In this document: positions 1-8,402 of the stretch, in pieces | Position numbering within the stretch: the first letter of the stretch is position 1 | Layout: the number at the start of each line of letters is the position of its first letter | Source: Nocardioides mangrovi | GTDB lineage: Bacteria > Actinomycetota > Actinomycetes > Propionibacteriales > Nocardioidaceae | NCBI RefSeq assembly: GCF_020073815.1 | Contig: NZ_JAIQZJ010000003.1 | Coordinates: 310,001 to 374,000 of the forward strand | DNA: 64,000 bases | Direction of reading: 5' to 3' | Program-made: the position numbers and the translations under genes | Notes under the pieces: generated by a model | Seen by the model: the letters and a program-made list of their open reading frames with translations, nothing else | What the model was told of the DNA's origin: nothing | Database searches by the model: none

Positions 1-107
1 GCGGCGGCCGCCTGCCGGCGCAGCGCGTACGACGCGCCCGCTGCCGCGGTGGCGGTGCCGAACGCGAGGACTCCCGTCGTGACGGCGATCCGGTGACGAA
101 GACCCAT
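1..107 (-). CDS. N-terminal fragment of a membrane-anchored or secreted protein (partial)
   Basis: An open frame starts at ATG (complement of 105-107) and runs off the left edge, giving 35 residues. They begin MGLRHRIAVTTGVLAFGTAT and continue as an Ala/Gly-rich hydrophobic stretch followed by Arg residues. This looks like a signal or anchor segment with a basic N-terminus. Actinobacterial alpha/beta hydrolases often start this way, but too little is visible to assign a family. It is divergent from the mannosyltransferase to the right. Confidence 0.5.
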   Translation of the reverse strand, partial: MGLRHRIAVTTGVLAFGTATAAAGASYALRRQAAA

Positions 108-234
108 GGTCGGAGCGCACCAGCGCGACCCGACCGGACCGTCACCGGGAGTGGACGGGTCGGTGAACACCACCCGACACCGAGACTTGGCCGGGCGTTC
201 AGCCCGTGGTCGGTCCCGAGGTCGAGCCTGTTCC

Positions 235-240
235 TACCGT
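235..240 (+). promoter_or_regulatory. Putative -10 element of the MptB-like gene
   Basis: TACCGT ends 7 nt before GTG 248 and 10 nt before ATG 251. No ribosome-binding site is present, so this fits a leaderless or near-leaderless transcript. It argues against the earlier in-frame GTG at 206. Confidence 0.4.
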
Positions 241-250
241 GTGGCCCGTG

Positions 251-1687
251 ATGGCTCGCGGCGTGCTCGGCCCCGTGCTCGTGCTCATCGGGGGCCTGAT
301 CACCCAGGTGCTGCCCTGGTCGAGCCCGATGGCGAGCGCGCCTGTCCTCGAGCCGCTCCGCGACAGCACCGCCGGCCGGATGTTCGGGCTCGTGGTCGTG
401 ATGGCGGGCCTGGCCCTTCTCGGCTCGGCCTGGCTGACGCTGCTCCACGCGACCCACCCCGAGACCGGTCGCGACCCCCTCGACCGGCTGCGGACGGCGC
501 GGATCGCGGGCCTGGCGTGGAGCCTGCCGCTGCTGCTCGCCCCGCCTCTCTTCAGCCGCGACGGCTGGAGCTACGCCGCGCAGGGCGCCCTCACCCACCT
601 CGGGCTCTCGCCCTACATCTGGACCCCCAGCATCTTCGACGGCCAGATCAAGGAGGGCGTCGACCCGCTCTGGTGGAACACCCCGGCGCCGTACGGACCG
701 CTGCCGCTGGGCTGGGGTTCCCAGGTCGCCGCGCTCACCGACAACCCCTGGCTGATGGTGATCGGATACCGGCTGCTCGCCCTGCTCGGGCTCGCCCTGC
801 TCGCCTGGGCGACACCGCGGCTGGCCCGCGCCGGCGGCGCCGACCCCGCGCGCGCCTCGGCGCTGGTGCTGGCCGCCCCGATCACGGTCGTCCACGGCGT
901 CGGCGGCGTGCACAACGACCTCGTGATGGCCGGACTGATGGCGGCCGCGCTCGCGCTGGCCATGGAGCGCCAGCTGCTGCTCGCGGCCGCCGTCACCGGC
1001 GCCGCGGCGGCGGTCAAGCTGCCCGGGGGGCTGGTCGGCATCGCGGTCGCCCTGGTCTCGCTGCCCCTCGCCGCAGCGCTCTACCCGCGGCTGCGCCGGA
1101 TGCTGGTCGTCGCCGCGGTCGCGGTCGGCGTGCTCGTCGGCTCCGGCATCGCGGTCGGCGTCGGCACGGGCTGGATCCACGCCCTCAACGCGCCCGCGCT
1201 GGTCCCGACCCCGCTGTCGATGACGACCTGGGTCGGGATCCTGATCGGCGAGACCAGCATCGTCCGCGGGCTCGGCCTGGCTGTGGTCGCCGTCGCCGCA
1301 GCGTGGCTGGCGCTGCGCGGCCGCACCGGCGACCCGGCGTACGCCGTCCGCGCCGTCGCGCTGCTCGTGACGGCGCTGCTGGTGCTGAGCCCCGCGGTGC
1401 GGGAGTGGTACTTCCTCTGGCCGCTGCCCTTCGTCGCCGCCGTGCCGTGGCGGCGGCCGGTCGAGCAACTGGTCCGCGACCTCGCGCTGGTGCTCGGGAT
1501 CGCGGCGCCGCTCGACTCCTCGCTGCGCGGTGCACCCGCCGAGGTGGTCGTGGTGCTCGGCCTGGTGGTCCTGACCGTGCTGCGGCTGCGGAGCTACGCC
1601 GGAGCCGTCGAGGTCCGCCGTCGCGAGCGCCTCCAGGCGGGTGCGATGGCAAGGCGCCGGCGCGAGAGCAGACTGGACGTCTTCTGA
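251..1687 (+). CDS. MptB-like polyprenol-phosphomannose-dependent alpha-1,6-mannosyltransferase
   Basis: The product is about 478 aa and polytopic, with roughly a dozen hydrophobic segments. It carries the GT-C signature FSRDGWSYAAQG near residue 101, whose Asp lies in an outside loop in this family, and the family motif NTPAPYGPLP slightly later. MptA/MptB enzymes extend the alpha-1,6-mannan backbone of lipomannan-type glycolipids outside the membrane, using polyprenyl-phosphate mannose. The two GT4 mannosyltransferase-like genes that converge on it fit the same pathway. Start candidates are GTG 206, GTG 248 and ATG 251; the -10-like TACCGT just upstream favours 248 or 251. The exact linkage made here is inferred from the family. 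Confidence 0.8.
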   Translation: MARGVLGPVLVLIGGLITQVLPWSSPMASAPVLEPLRDSTAGRMFGLVVVMAGLALLGSAWLTLLHATHPETGRDPLDRLRTARIAGLAWSLPLLLAPPLFSRDGWSYAAQGALTHLGLSPYIWTPSIFDGQIKEGVDPLWWNTPAPYGPLPLGWGSQVAALTDNPWLMVIGYRLLALLGLALLAWATPRLARAGGADPARASALVLAAPITVVHGVGGVHNDLVMAGLMAAALALAMERQLLLAAAVTGAAAAVKLPGGLVGIAVALVSLPLAAALYPRLRRMLVVAAVAVGVLVGSGIAVGVGTGWIHALNAPALVPTPLSMTTWVGILIGETSIVRGLGLAVVAVAAAWLALRGRTGDPAYAVRAVALLVTALLVLSPAVREWYFLWPLPFVAAVPWRRPVEQLVRDLALVLGIAAPLDSSLRGAPAEVVVVLGLVVLTVLRLRSYAGAVEVRRRERLQAGAMARRRRESRLDVF

Positions 1688-1754
1688 GCGTCGGCAACGC
1701 TGCCAGCGTGCCCGAATGGTGGCGCGCAGCAGGCGGACGGCGGCGGTTCCGGCG

Positions 1755-2891
1755 TCAGGCCGGTCGGCGGGACCGGACGCCGGTCGCGGTCTGACCGCCG
1801 GTGTGGACGGCGAGCATCGCCTCGACCGTCTGCTTCCACGGGAAGAGCTCGGCGCGGTAGCGCGCCGCCTCCCGCGTCGAGGCCCGCGGCCGGGCGGCCA
1901 GCCGGAGCACCGCGTCGGCGAGCGCGCCGGCCTCGGGCCGGCCCCACTCGCCGCAGGACTCGTCGACCAGCTCCCGGGCGCCGCCCTCGTCGGCGGTCAC
2001 CACCGGCGTGCCGGCCGCCAGGGCCTCGAGCACCGCGAGCCCGAACGTCTCCGCGGGGCACACCGACAGGGCGATGTCCGCGCGCGCGATCCGGGCCGCG
2101 AGGTGCGGACGGCTCGCGACGTGGCCGTGGAAGACGACCGGCGCCGAGCCGACCAGCTGCTCGAGCTCGCCGCGGTGCGGGCCGTCGCCGTACACGTCGA
2201 GCTGGAGGGGTACGCCGCGGCGGTGCAGCTCGACCGCGGTCGCGACCGCGAGGTGCGGGCTCTTCTCGCGGGAGAGGCGGCCGACCAGCGCGAGCCGGAG
2301 CGGACCGGCGGGCGGGCGGTGCGCGGCGGGGTGGAAGAGCTCGAGGTCGACGCCGAGCGCGACCTGGTGGATCGGGGTGCCGACCCGCGCGGCCGGCGCG
2401 GCGAACTCGCCGAGCGCGTAGCGGGAGGTGACCACGATCGAGTCGAACTGCCGCACCAGGATCCGGTTGAGCGCGCCGATCGAGACCACGGACGTGGTCG
2501 GCCGGCGGGTGCGGAGGGCCAGCATCGCGTCGAGGCGCTCGTGGGAGAAGAGCACCGACCGGACGTCGTTGCGCCGGGCCCAGCGGGCGACCGGCAGCAG
2601 GGTCAGCTTGTCGGACACCTCGACCGAGGTGGGCGCGAAGGCGTCGAGCGCCTCGGCGACCCGCCACGGCTCGACGATCAGTCGGTAGCCGTTGCCGAAC
2701 TTCGGCGCCCGGAGCTGGACGACGTCGCCGTGCTCGGTCGAGTAGCGCAGGTCGCGGGAGCCCGGGACCACCAGGACGCGGTCGACCCCGGCCTCGACGT
2801 ACCCGGCACCGAGGGCGTTGACGGCATGCTTCATCCCGCCCGAGGTCGGCCCGACGAAGTTGGCCAGCTGGGCGATCCTGGGCTGCGTCAC
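1755..2891 (-). CDS. Glycosyltransferase family 4 protein
   Basis: A 378-aa GT-B glycosyltransferase. The N-terminal half has the acceptor-side SGGMKHAVNALG motif. The C-terminal nucleotide-sugar half begins near residue 200 (LRLALVGRLSREKSPHLA) and contains the GT4 donor-binding pattern PAETFGLAVLEALAAGTPVV with two spaced Glu residues. It starts with GTG overlapping the TGA of the upstream gene (GTGA), so translation is coupled. It is probably a cytoplasmic GDP-mannose- or GDP-sugar-dependent transferase acting on a phosphatidylinositol or envelope lipid with its neighbour; the acceptor cannot be read from sequence. Confidence 0.85.
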   Translation of the reverse strand: MTQPRIAQLANFVGPTSGGMKHAVNALGAGYVEAGVDRVLVVPGSRDLRYSTEHGDVVQLRAPKFGNGYRLIVEPWRVAEALDAFAPTSVEVSDKLTLLPVARWARRNDVRSVLFSHERLDAMLALRTRRPTTSVVSIGALNRILVRQFDSIVVTSRYALGEFAAPAARVGTPIHQVALGVDLELFHPAAHRPPAGPLRLALVGRLSREKSPHLAVATAVELHRRGVPLQLDVYGDGPHRGELEQLVGSAPVVFHGHVASRPHLAARIARADIALSVCPAETFGLAVLEALAAGTPVVTADEGGARELVDESCGEWGRPEAGALADAVLRLAARPRASTREAARYRAELFPWKQTVEAMLAVHTGGQTATGVRSRRPA

Positions 2892-4009
2892 GCGGCCGCC
2901 CGGGTGCGGCCCAGGACCGCGCGGTAGTGCACGTCCGTGAGCTCGCCGACCACGGCGGCCCAGCTGCGTCCCTGCACGGTGGACCGGGCCCGCGCGGCCA
3001 GGTCGCGGCGGAGCCCGGGCGCACCGAGCAGCGTCGCGACGGAGCCGCGGAGGGACCCCAGGTCCGTGGGGTCGTAGAGCAGTCCGGTGCGCCCGTGCTC
3101 GACCAGGTCGACCGGACCACCGACGGCCGGGGCGACGACCGGGACGCCGCTGGCCTGGGCCTCCTGGACGGTCTGGCAGAACGTCTCGGCGTCACCGGTG
3201 TGGACGAACACGTCGAGGCTGGCGAACGCCCTACCGAGCTCCTCGCCGCGGAGCAGGCCGGTGAAGACCGCGCCCGGCAGCTGCCGCTCGAGCTCGCCGC
3301 GGGCCGGGCCGTCGCCGATCACGACCAGCTGGACACCGGGCATGTCCGCGAGCACCGAGAGCCGGTGCACCTGCTTCTCGTGGGCGAGCCGGCCGACGTA
3401 CCCGACGGCCACCCGCGCCTCGTCGGTCCACTGCCGGTGCAGCACCGGGTCGCGGCGGTCAGGGCGGAAGAGGTCGAGGTTGATGCCCCGGCCCCACACG
3501 TGGAGGTCGGAGACGCCGAGCGCGGCGAGCTGGTCGCGCGAGGCGGAGGAGGGCACGAGCGTCCGGTCGGTACGCCGGTGCAGGCGGCCGACCCAGCGGT
3601 CGAGCACCTGCGCTGCGGCGTCCGCGGCGAGGCCGTACTGGCGGGCGAAGCCGGAGACGTCGGTCTGGTAGACGGCGACGGTCGGGAGGCCGAGGCGTCG
3701 GGCGGCCCGGAGGCCGACGTACCCGAGCGCGATCGGGGAGGCGAGGTGCACCAGGTCGGGGCCGAAGCGGTCGAGGCTCCGGCCCAGGTTGGTGTCGGGC
3801 AGGCCGAGCGGGAACTCCTTGTAGCCGGGCAGCCCGACGGAGCGGACCCGGACGACGGGAGTGCCCTCGTGGTGGGCGGGCCCCGGGCCGGGGGCGACGA
3901 CGAGCGTCTCGTGCCCGGCGGTGGTGAGCTCCTCGACCACGTGGCGGACCGTGTTGGCCACGCCGTTGACCTGAGGCAGGAAGGACTCGGTCACGATGGC
4001 GACGCGCAT
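2888..4009 (-). CDS. MgtA/PimB-like GDP-mannose-dependent alpha-mannosyltransferase
   Basis: A 373-aa GT4 enzyme opening with MRVAIVTESFLPQVNGVANT, a start highly characteristic of the actinobacterial MgtA/PimB group. The donor-side motif GDAETFCQTVQEAQASGVPVV holds the two conserved Glu residues, followed by GGPVDLVEHG. Family members transfer mannose from GDP-mannose to glycolipid acceptors on the inner leaflet. It is the first gene of a two-gene unit, overlapping the next GT4 gene by 4 nt. A small hairpin at 4053-4067 separates it from psuG. Assignment to mannose is by family resemblance. Confidence 0.85.
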   Translation of the reverse strand: MRVAIVTESFLPQVNGVANTVRHVVEELTTAGHETLVVAPGPGPAHHEGTPVVRVRSVGLPGYKEFPLGLPDTNLGRSLDRFGPDLVHLASPIALGYVGLRAARRLGLPTVAVYQTDVSGFARQYGLAADAAAQVLDRWVGRLHRRTDRTLVPSSASRDQLAALGVSDLHVWGRGINLDLFRPDRRDPVLHRQWTDEARVAVGYVGRLAHEKQVHRLSVLADMPGVQLVVIGDGPARGELERQLPGAVFTGLLRGEELGRAFASLDVFVHTGDAETFCQTVQEAQASGVPVVAPAVGGPVDLVEHGRTGLLYDPTDLGSLRGSVATLLGAPGLRRDLAARARSTVQGRSWAAVVGELTDVHYRAVLGRTRAAA

Positions 4010-4052
4010 GACTTCACGCTGGAGTCGCTACGTGAACGGGTGGTGACCCCTC

Positions 4053-4067
4053 CGCGAGTGTCTCGCG
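4053..4067 (-). terminator. Small hairpin downstream of psuG
   Basis: CGCGAG-TGT-CTCGCG is a perfect 6-bp stem with a 3-nt loop in the 69-nt gap between psuG and the mannosyltransferase gene. It is plausible as a weak terminator separating the two leftward operons. There is no U-tract. Confidence 0.35.
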
Positions 4068-4078
4068 AAGTCCGGGCG

Positions 4079-5008
4079 TCAGGGGTGGGTGGCGGCGTAC
4101 TCTCCCGCGATCGCGGCGCCGAGGCGGGCGTTGTGCCGGACCAGCGCGATGTTCGCCGTCAGCGACGCGCCGCCGGTGATCTCCACGATCCGGCCGAGGA
4201 GGTACGGCGTCGCGTCCTTGCCGTGGATGCCGAGCGCGTCCATGTCGGCCAGCGCGCGGTCGATGATCACGCCGATCTCGTCGGCCGGGATCTCGTCCGC
4301 GGCGGGGATCGGGTTGGCGATCACGACGCCGCCCTCGATGCCGAGGTCCCACTTGGCGCGCATCACCGCGGCGATCTCGGCCGCCCCGTCGACGCGCATC
4401 GGGGCACCGAAGCCGCTGGAGCGGGAGTAGAAGGAGGGGAACTCGTCGCTGCCCTCGACCAGCACCGGGACGCCGAGGGTCTCCAGCGTCTCGAGCGTGA
4501 GACCGATGTCGAGGATCGACTTCACACCCGCCGAGACCACCGCGACCGAGGTCTGCCCGAGCTCGGTGAGGTCGGCGCTGATGTCGAAGGTCTGCTGGGC
4601 GCCGCGGTGGACGCCGCCGAGACCGCCGGTGACGAAGACCCGGATCCCGGCCATCGCCGCGATCCGCATCGTCGCGGCGACCGTGGTCGCGCCGTGGGCG
4701 CCACGGGCCACGACGTACGGGAGGTCGCGGACGCTGACCTTGGTGACGTTGCCGTCGCTGGCGAGCAGCTCGAGCTGCTCGGGTGAGAGGCCGACGCAGA
4801 GGCGGCCGTCGAGGATCGCGATCGTCGCGGGGGTCGCGCCGTGATCGCGGACGATGCCCTCGACCTCGGTGGCCATCGCGACGTTCTGCGGGTAGGGCAT
4901 GCCGTGGCTGATGATCGTGCTCTCCAGCGCGACGACCGGCCGGCCCGCGGACAGCGCGGTCGCGACCTCGCCGGAGAGCTGCAGGGCGGGGTGCGGGGTG
5001 GTGCTCAT
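4079..5008 (-). CDS. psuG: Pseudouridine-5'-phosphate glycosidase
   Basis: A 309-aa protein of the PsuG/IndA family, which reversibly cleaves pseudouridine 5'-phosphate to uracil and ribose 5-phosphate. Conserved blocks are visible: VALESTIISHGMPYPQN near residue 30 with the catalytic Glu, FVTGGLGGVHRGA, and VVSAGVKSILDIGLTLE with the Schiff-base-type Lys. The ATG overlaps the stop of the upstream kinase gene (4 nt, ATGA), so the pair is translationally coupled. Together they form the complete pathway for salvaging or degrading pseudouridine from RNA turnover. Confidence 0.92.
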   Translation of the reverse strand: MSTTPHPALQLSGEVATALSAGRPVVALESTIISHGMPYPQNVAMATEVEGIVRDHGATPATIAILDGRLCVGLSPEQLELLASDGNVTKVSVRDLPYVVARGAHGATTVAATMRIAAMAGIRVFVTGGLGGVHRGAQQTFDISADLTELGQTSVAVVSAGVKSILDIGLTLETLETLGVPVLVEGSDEFPSFYSRSSGFGAPMRVDGAAEIAAVMRAKWDLGIEGGVVIANPIPAADEIPADEIGVIIDRALADMDALGIHGKDATPYLLGRIVEITGGASLTANIALVRHNARLGAAIAGEYAATHP

Positions 5009-6102
5009 GCGGTCGTGCTCCTGACGAGTCGGTCGGTGAGGTCGGGCCGAACGGTGTGCGGGCTGGCGATGGTGAGAGCGGCGGCCGCGTGGCCGTACGC
5101 CGCGGCGGCGGCCGGCTCGGCCCCGTCGAGCAGCGCGTGGCAGAAGGCCGCGAGCATCGCGTCGCCGGCGCCGGTGACGTCGACGACCTCGGCGGGGACG
5201 GCGTCGAGGAGGACGTCGCCGTCGGGCCCGCTGAGCAGCGAGCCGCCGGAGCCGAGGCGGACCCAGACGAGCTGGACACCTCGGTCGTGGAGCGCACCGA
5301 CCGCCCGGGTCACGTGGCGGTCGGTGCGGATCGGGAGGCCGGTCAGCGCGGCCAGCTCGTCACGGTTGGGCGTGACCGCGAAGACGGGACGCTCGGCGAC
5401 GAGGAGCGGCGCGAGCGCGGCCGCCTTGGGGACGCTCACCGGCTCGAGCACCACGCGGGTGCCCGCGCGGGCGGCCAGGTCGAGGGCCAGGTCGAGGGTG
5501 GCGGGGGCCAGGTTGCCGTCGAGCACCACCAGCGAGGCGGCGGCCAGCAGCTCGCGCGCGGCGTGGACGTGGTCGGTGTCGAGCTCGTCGGTGGCGGCCA
5601 TGTCGGCGACCGCGACGACGAGCTCGCCGTCGGCGTCGAGGACGGCGGTGTAGGTCCCGGTCGACCGGGCCGAGCGGCGTACGTGCTCGACGTGCACGCC
5701 GGCGCCGGAGGTGGTGGCGAGCACCTGGTCACCCAGCGCGTCGGCGCCGATGGCGGCGACCAGGTGGGTGCGGGTGCCGAGGCGGGCGAGGTTCTCCGCG
5801 ATGTTGCGACCGACCCCACCCGCGGACATCGACGCGGTGCCCGGGTTGCTGGTCGCGGCGACGACGGCGTTGCGGCTGCGGGCCTTGACGTCCATGTTGG
5901 CGCCGCCGACGACGACCACCGACTGCTGCTCGCTGAGGACGTAGCCGCGGCCGAGGATGACGCCCTTCTTGCCGAGGTTGGAGAGGTGGACGTTGACCGC
6001 CGTGCGGGTGGTGCCGAGCGCGCGGGCGATCTCGGCCGACCCGATCAGCGGGTCGCGGCGCAGCAGCGCGACGACCTCCTGCTCGCGGTCGGTGAGGCTC
6101 AT
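5005..6102 (-). CDS. psuK: PfkB-family (pseudouridine) kinase with N-terminal winged-helix domain
   Basis: About 365 aa in two parts. Residues 1-55 form a MarR/Lrp-type winged helix (LTDREQEVVALLRRDP, then TRTAVNVHLSNLGKKG). The remainder is a PfkB sugar kinase with the GG motif (SAGGVGRNIAENLARLG) and the C-terminal catalytic DVTGAGDAMLAAF. Coupling to psuG indicates pseudouridine as substrate. Two in-frame ATGs exist (6102, 6114); 6102 matches the family start MSLTDRE. A near-perfect 10-bp-arm inverted repeat covers both ATGs, so the HTH part could autoregulate the gene. Kinase identity is strong; regulatory activity is inferred. Confidence 0.85.
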   Translation of the reverse strand: MSLTDREQEVVALLRRDPLIGSAEIARALGTTRTAVNVHLSNLGKKGVILGRGYVLSEQQSVVVVGGANMDVKARSRNAVVAATSNPGTASMSAGGVGRNIAENLARLGTRTHLVAAIGADALGDQVLATTSGAGVHVEHVRRSARSTGTYTAVLDADGELVVAVADMAATDELDTDHVHAARELLAAASLVVLDGNLAPATLDLALDLAARAGTRVVLEPVSVPKAAALAPLLVAERPVFAVTPNRDELAALTGLPIRTDRHVTRAVGALHDRGVQLVWVRLGSGGSLLSGPDGDVLLDAVPAEVVDVTGAGDAMLAAFCHALLDGAEPAAAAAYGHAAAALTIASPHTVRPDLTDRLVRSTTA

Positions 6103-6119
6103 GCTTGTCAGCATAAGCC
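6096..6119. promoter_or_regulatory. 24-bp inverted repeat over the psuK start codon
   Basis: Arms GGCTCATGCT and AGCATAAGCC pair at 9 of 10 positions around TGTC. The repeat covers both candidate ATGs of the HTH-kinase gene and ends 4 nt from the stop of the upstream gene. It could be an operator for the encoded winged helix or an RNA hairpin that masks the start. Confidence 0.5.
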
Positions 6120-6123
6120 ATCT

Positions 6124-7353
6124 TTATTCAGGCAAGTCATCCCGACCGGACGCACCGGGGACCACCAGCGCGGCGATCCCGGTCGTGAGCGGGACGGCTA
6201 GGACCAGTCCGATGCTGCTCGCGAGGGTGCGGACGACCTCCTGGGTGATGTCCTCGGTGGCCAGGAGCACCTCGAAGGGCAGGCCGTAGAGCCGCAGCAC
6301 CAGGAGGACCGCGAGCGCGGTGCCGGCGTAGACGAAGACGATCGTGTAGATCGTCGACGCGATGTGGTCGCGGCCGATCCGCATCCCGCTGGCGAAGACC
6401 TGGCGGCGGGTCATCTGCGGCGCGGCCGCGCGGATCTCCCAGACCGACGAGGCCTGGGTGATCGTGACGTCGTTCAGGACGCCGATGCCGGCCACGACGA
6501 GCGCGGCGGCGAAGAGGCCCGCGAAGTCCAGCTGGCCGACCATGCCCGAGAGCACCCCGGCGGACTCGTCGGAGACCCCGACCAGCCGGGTCGCCTGGGT
6601 GCCGACGACGCCGAGCCCCGCGGTGACCAGCACGCCGGCGAACGTCCCCGCCAGCGCTGTCGAGGTGCGCACCGAGAAGCCGTGGGTCGTGTAGAGCACC
6701 ACGAAGAGGATCGCCGCGGCGGCGGTCAGCCCGACCGCGAGCCCGGAGCTGCCGACCAGCAGCGCGGGCAGTGCGAACCACCACAGCACCGCGCCGCTGA
6801 AGACGACCCCCACCAGCGCGAAGACGCCGCGCCAGCGGGCGACGGCCACCACCACGACGACGAAGGCGGCCAGCAGCACCAGCAGCGGCGTCGTACGGCT
6901 GGTGCCGAAGTAGGCGTACGACGGGTCGGCGCCGTCCACGGGCGTGCGTTGCACGACCACCGTGTCGCCGACGGTCAGCCCGGAGTCGCTGATCTGCGGG
7001 GGCACCGAGACGGTGACGGTGTCGCCCTGACCGGCGCCCTCCGCGACCGTCACCCGGATCGAGCCGCAGTCGCTGCCACTGCTGCCGCCACTGCCGCCGC
7101 CGCTCTGGTCGCCGCTGCAGGCCGGCTGCACGGCCTTCACGTCGGCGGTCGGGAAGGTGACCCCGGGGGCCGCGAAGTCGACCTTGCTGGTGACCGCGTC
7201 GACGTCGGAGCCGGACGGCCAGAGGACGACCAGCCCGATCACGGTCGCGATCCCGGCCAGCGCGAGGGCACCCAGCAGGGTGAGCCGAGGCCCGCGGGCG
7301 ACCTCGAGGCGGTCGGCGTGCCGACTCGCGCGGTGTGAGTGGCCGGCCCCCAT
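6124..7353 (-). CDS. YibE/F-family membrane protein
   Basis: About 409 aa. A cytoplasmic His-containing N-terminus leads to one membrane segment (LTLLGALALAGIATVIGLVV). A roughly 130-residue extracytoplasmic region follows, including a Gly/Ser-rich linker and an OB/barrel-like part (DTVTVSVPPQISDSGLTVGD). A block of at least seven membrane helices completes it, matching the YibE/F family, whose role is poorly known. ATG 7353 is chosen over 7362 because GGAAGG lies 9 nt upstream. Its 3' end is 21 nt from psuK and the genes run the same way, but a functional link to pseudouridine is not evident. Confidence 0.8.
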   Translation of the reverse strand: MGAGHSHRASRHADRLEVARGPRLTLLGALALAGIATVIGLVVLWPSGSDVDAVTSKVDFAAPGVTFPTADVKAVQPACSGDQSGGGSGGSSGSDCGSIRVTVAEGAGQGDTVTVSVPPQISDSGLTVGDTVVVQRTPVDGADPSYAYFGTSRTTPLLVLLAAFVVVVVAVARWRGVFALVGVVFSGAVLWWFALPALLVGSSGLAVGLTAAAAILFVVLYTTHGFSVRTSTALAGTFAGVLVTAGLGVVGTQATRLVGVSDESAGVLSGMVGQLDFAGLFAAALVVAGIGVLNDVTITQASSVWEIRAAAPQMTRRQVFASGMRIGRDHIASTIYTIVFVYAGTALAVLLVLRLYGLPFEVLLATEDITQEVVRTLASSIGLVLAVPLTTGIAALVVPGASGRDDLPE

Positions 7354-7409
7354 GGGGCCCATCCTTCCCGAAGCATGGAAACCCCATGCGGGATCCGCGA
7401 CCTTTGTCC

Positions 7410-7415
7410 CACCAT
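7410..7415 (+). promoter_or_regulatory. Putative -10 element of the LysE-family gene
   Basis: CACCAT ends exactly 6 nt before GTG 7422, the spacing seen for other leaderless starts in this window. It supports GTG 7422 over the upstream in-frame start at 7335. Confidence 0.35.
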
Positions 7416-7421
7416 GGGCAG

Positions 7422-8072
7422 GTGCCGACGACCAACCAGTGGCTCGCCTTCGCGATCGCCAGCGCCCTCTTCATCCAGGTCCCCGGCCCGAGCCTGCTCT
7501 TCACGATCGGCCGGGCCCTGACCGTCGGCCGCCGCGACGCCCTGCTCTCGGTGGTCGGCAACGCGCTGGGCGTCACCAGCCAGGTGTTCCTGGTCGCGGT
7601 CGGCCTGGGCGCCGTGGTCGCGGCCAGCGCCGAGGCCTACACGGTGCTGAAGATCGTCGGCGCGGCGTACGTCGTCTGGCTCGGCGTGCAGGCGATCCGG
7701 CACCGCGGCGACGCCCGGGTCGCGCTCGAGGCCGGCCCGGACGAGCCGGACGCCGCGGCTCACGCCTCGGCCCTGCGCTCGCTGCGGATCGGCTTCACGG
7801 TCGGGCTGACCAACCCGAAGACGATCGTCTTCTTCGTGGCGTTCCTGCCGCAGTTCGTCAACGAGCCGGCCGGCCACACCGGGCTGCAGCTCGCGGTGCT
7901 CGGCCTGGTCTTCGGCGTGATGGCCGCCTGCTCCGACAGCGTCTGGGCGCTGGCCGCGTCCCGCGCCCGTGACTGGTTCGCGAGCCGGCCGCAGCGGCTC
8001 GACCGCCTGGGTGTCGCCGGTGGCGTGATGATGATCGGCCTCGGCGCGACGATGGCCGTCGCGACGGAGTAG
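7422..8072 (+). CDS. LysE/RhtB-family amino-acid exporter
   Basis: A 216-aa protein with six hydrophobic segments and the LysE/RhtB hallmark block FIQVPGPSLLFTIGRAL at residues 13-30, followed by GNALGVTSQVF and the mid-protein GFTVGLTNPKTIVFFVAFLPQF. Members export amino acids or their derivatives across the inner membrane, driven by ion gradients. An upstream in-frame GTG (7335) would add 29 residues with no hydrophobic character and overlap the divergent YibE gene, so GTG 7422 is preferred. Substrate is unknown. Confidence 0.88.
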   Translation: MPTTNQWLAFAIASALFIQVPGPSLLFTIGRALTVGRRDALLSVVGNALGVTSQVFLVAVGLGAVVAASAEAYTVLKIVGAAYVVWLGVQAIRHRGDARVALEAGPDEPDAAAHASALRSLRIGFTVGLTNPKTIVFFVAFLPQFVNEPAGHTGLQLAVLGLVFGVMAACSDSVWALAASRARDWFASRPQRLDRLGVAGGVMMIGLGATMAVATE

Positions 8073-8079
8073 CCGCCGC

Positions 8080-8301
8080 TCAGGCGAAGGGGAAGAAGCC
8101 GTCCCGGAGGGCACGCAGCGCCAGGATGCGGACGGCATGGAGGTCGTCGACCGTCAGCTGCTGCCGGCCGGCCAGCTCGCGAACGTCGCAGTGCTCGAGG
8201 AAGTAGCCCTCGACGACCCGGCGCTGCAGTGTCGGGAGGCCGGCGACCAGCACGGAGAGTCGGTCGGCGTCGGAGGGGAGCTCGGCGAGGGCGAGGTTCA
8301 T
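8080..8301 (-). CDS. Small sigma-70 region 4-like protein
   Basis: A 73-aa protein containing little besides a sigma-factor region 4-like helix-turn-helix: LPTLQRRVVEGYFLEHCDVRELAGRQQLTVDDLHAVRILALRAL (shown here only as layout: a helix beginning LPTLQRRVV, then VRELAGRQQL, then a recognition-like helix VDDLHAVRILALRALRD). No region 2 is present, so it cannot act as a complete sigma factor. It may bind DNA or RNA polymerase as an accessory factor. It converges with the exporter gene and is divergent from the response-regulator operon. No clear Shine-Dalgarno is present; an in-frame GTG slightly upstream is an alternative start. Confidence 0.55.
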   Translation of the reverse strand: MNLALAELPSDADRLSVLVAGLPTLQRRVVEGYFLEHCDVRELAGRQQLTVDDLHAVRILALRALRDGFFPFA

Positions 8302-8390
8302 GCCACGGAGTCTCGGGTGGTCACCGTGACGCACGCATGAAGCCGAGCACCCGGTCCGTGTAGAAGTCGTGAACACGACGAGGATCTCCC

Positions 8391-8396
8391 TATCCT
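8391..8396 (+). promoter_or_regulatory. Putative -10 element of the response-regulator operon
   Basis: TATCCT ends 6 nt before GTG 8403. A -35-like GTGAAC lies at 8369-8374, 16 nt upstream. No Shine-Dalgarno is present, so the mRNA is probably leaderless from 8403. Confidence 0.5.
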
Positions 8397-8402
8397 GTGG
8401 AC

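Noticed and set aside
1697-1709. ACGCTG-C-CAGCGT palindrome between the convergent glycosyltransferase genes as a terminator
   Set aside because: The single-base centre leaves only about five usable base pairs; too weak to call.
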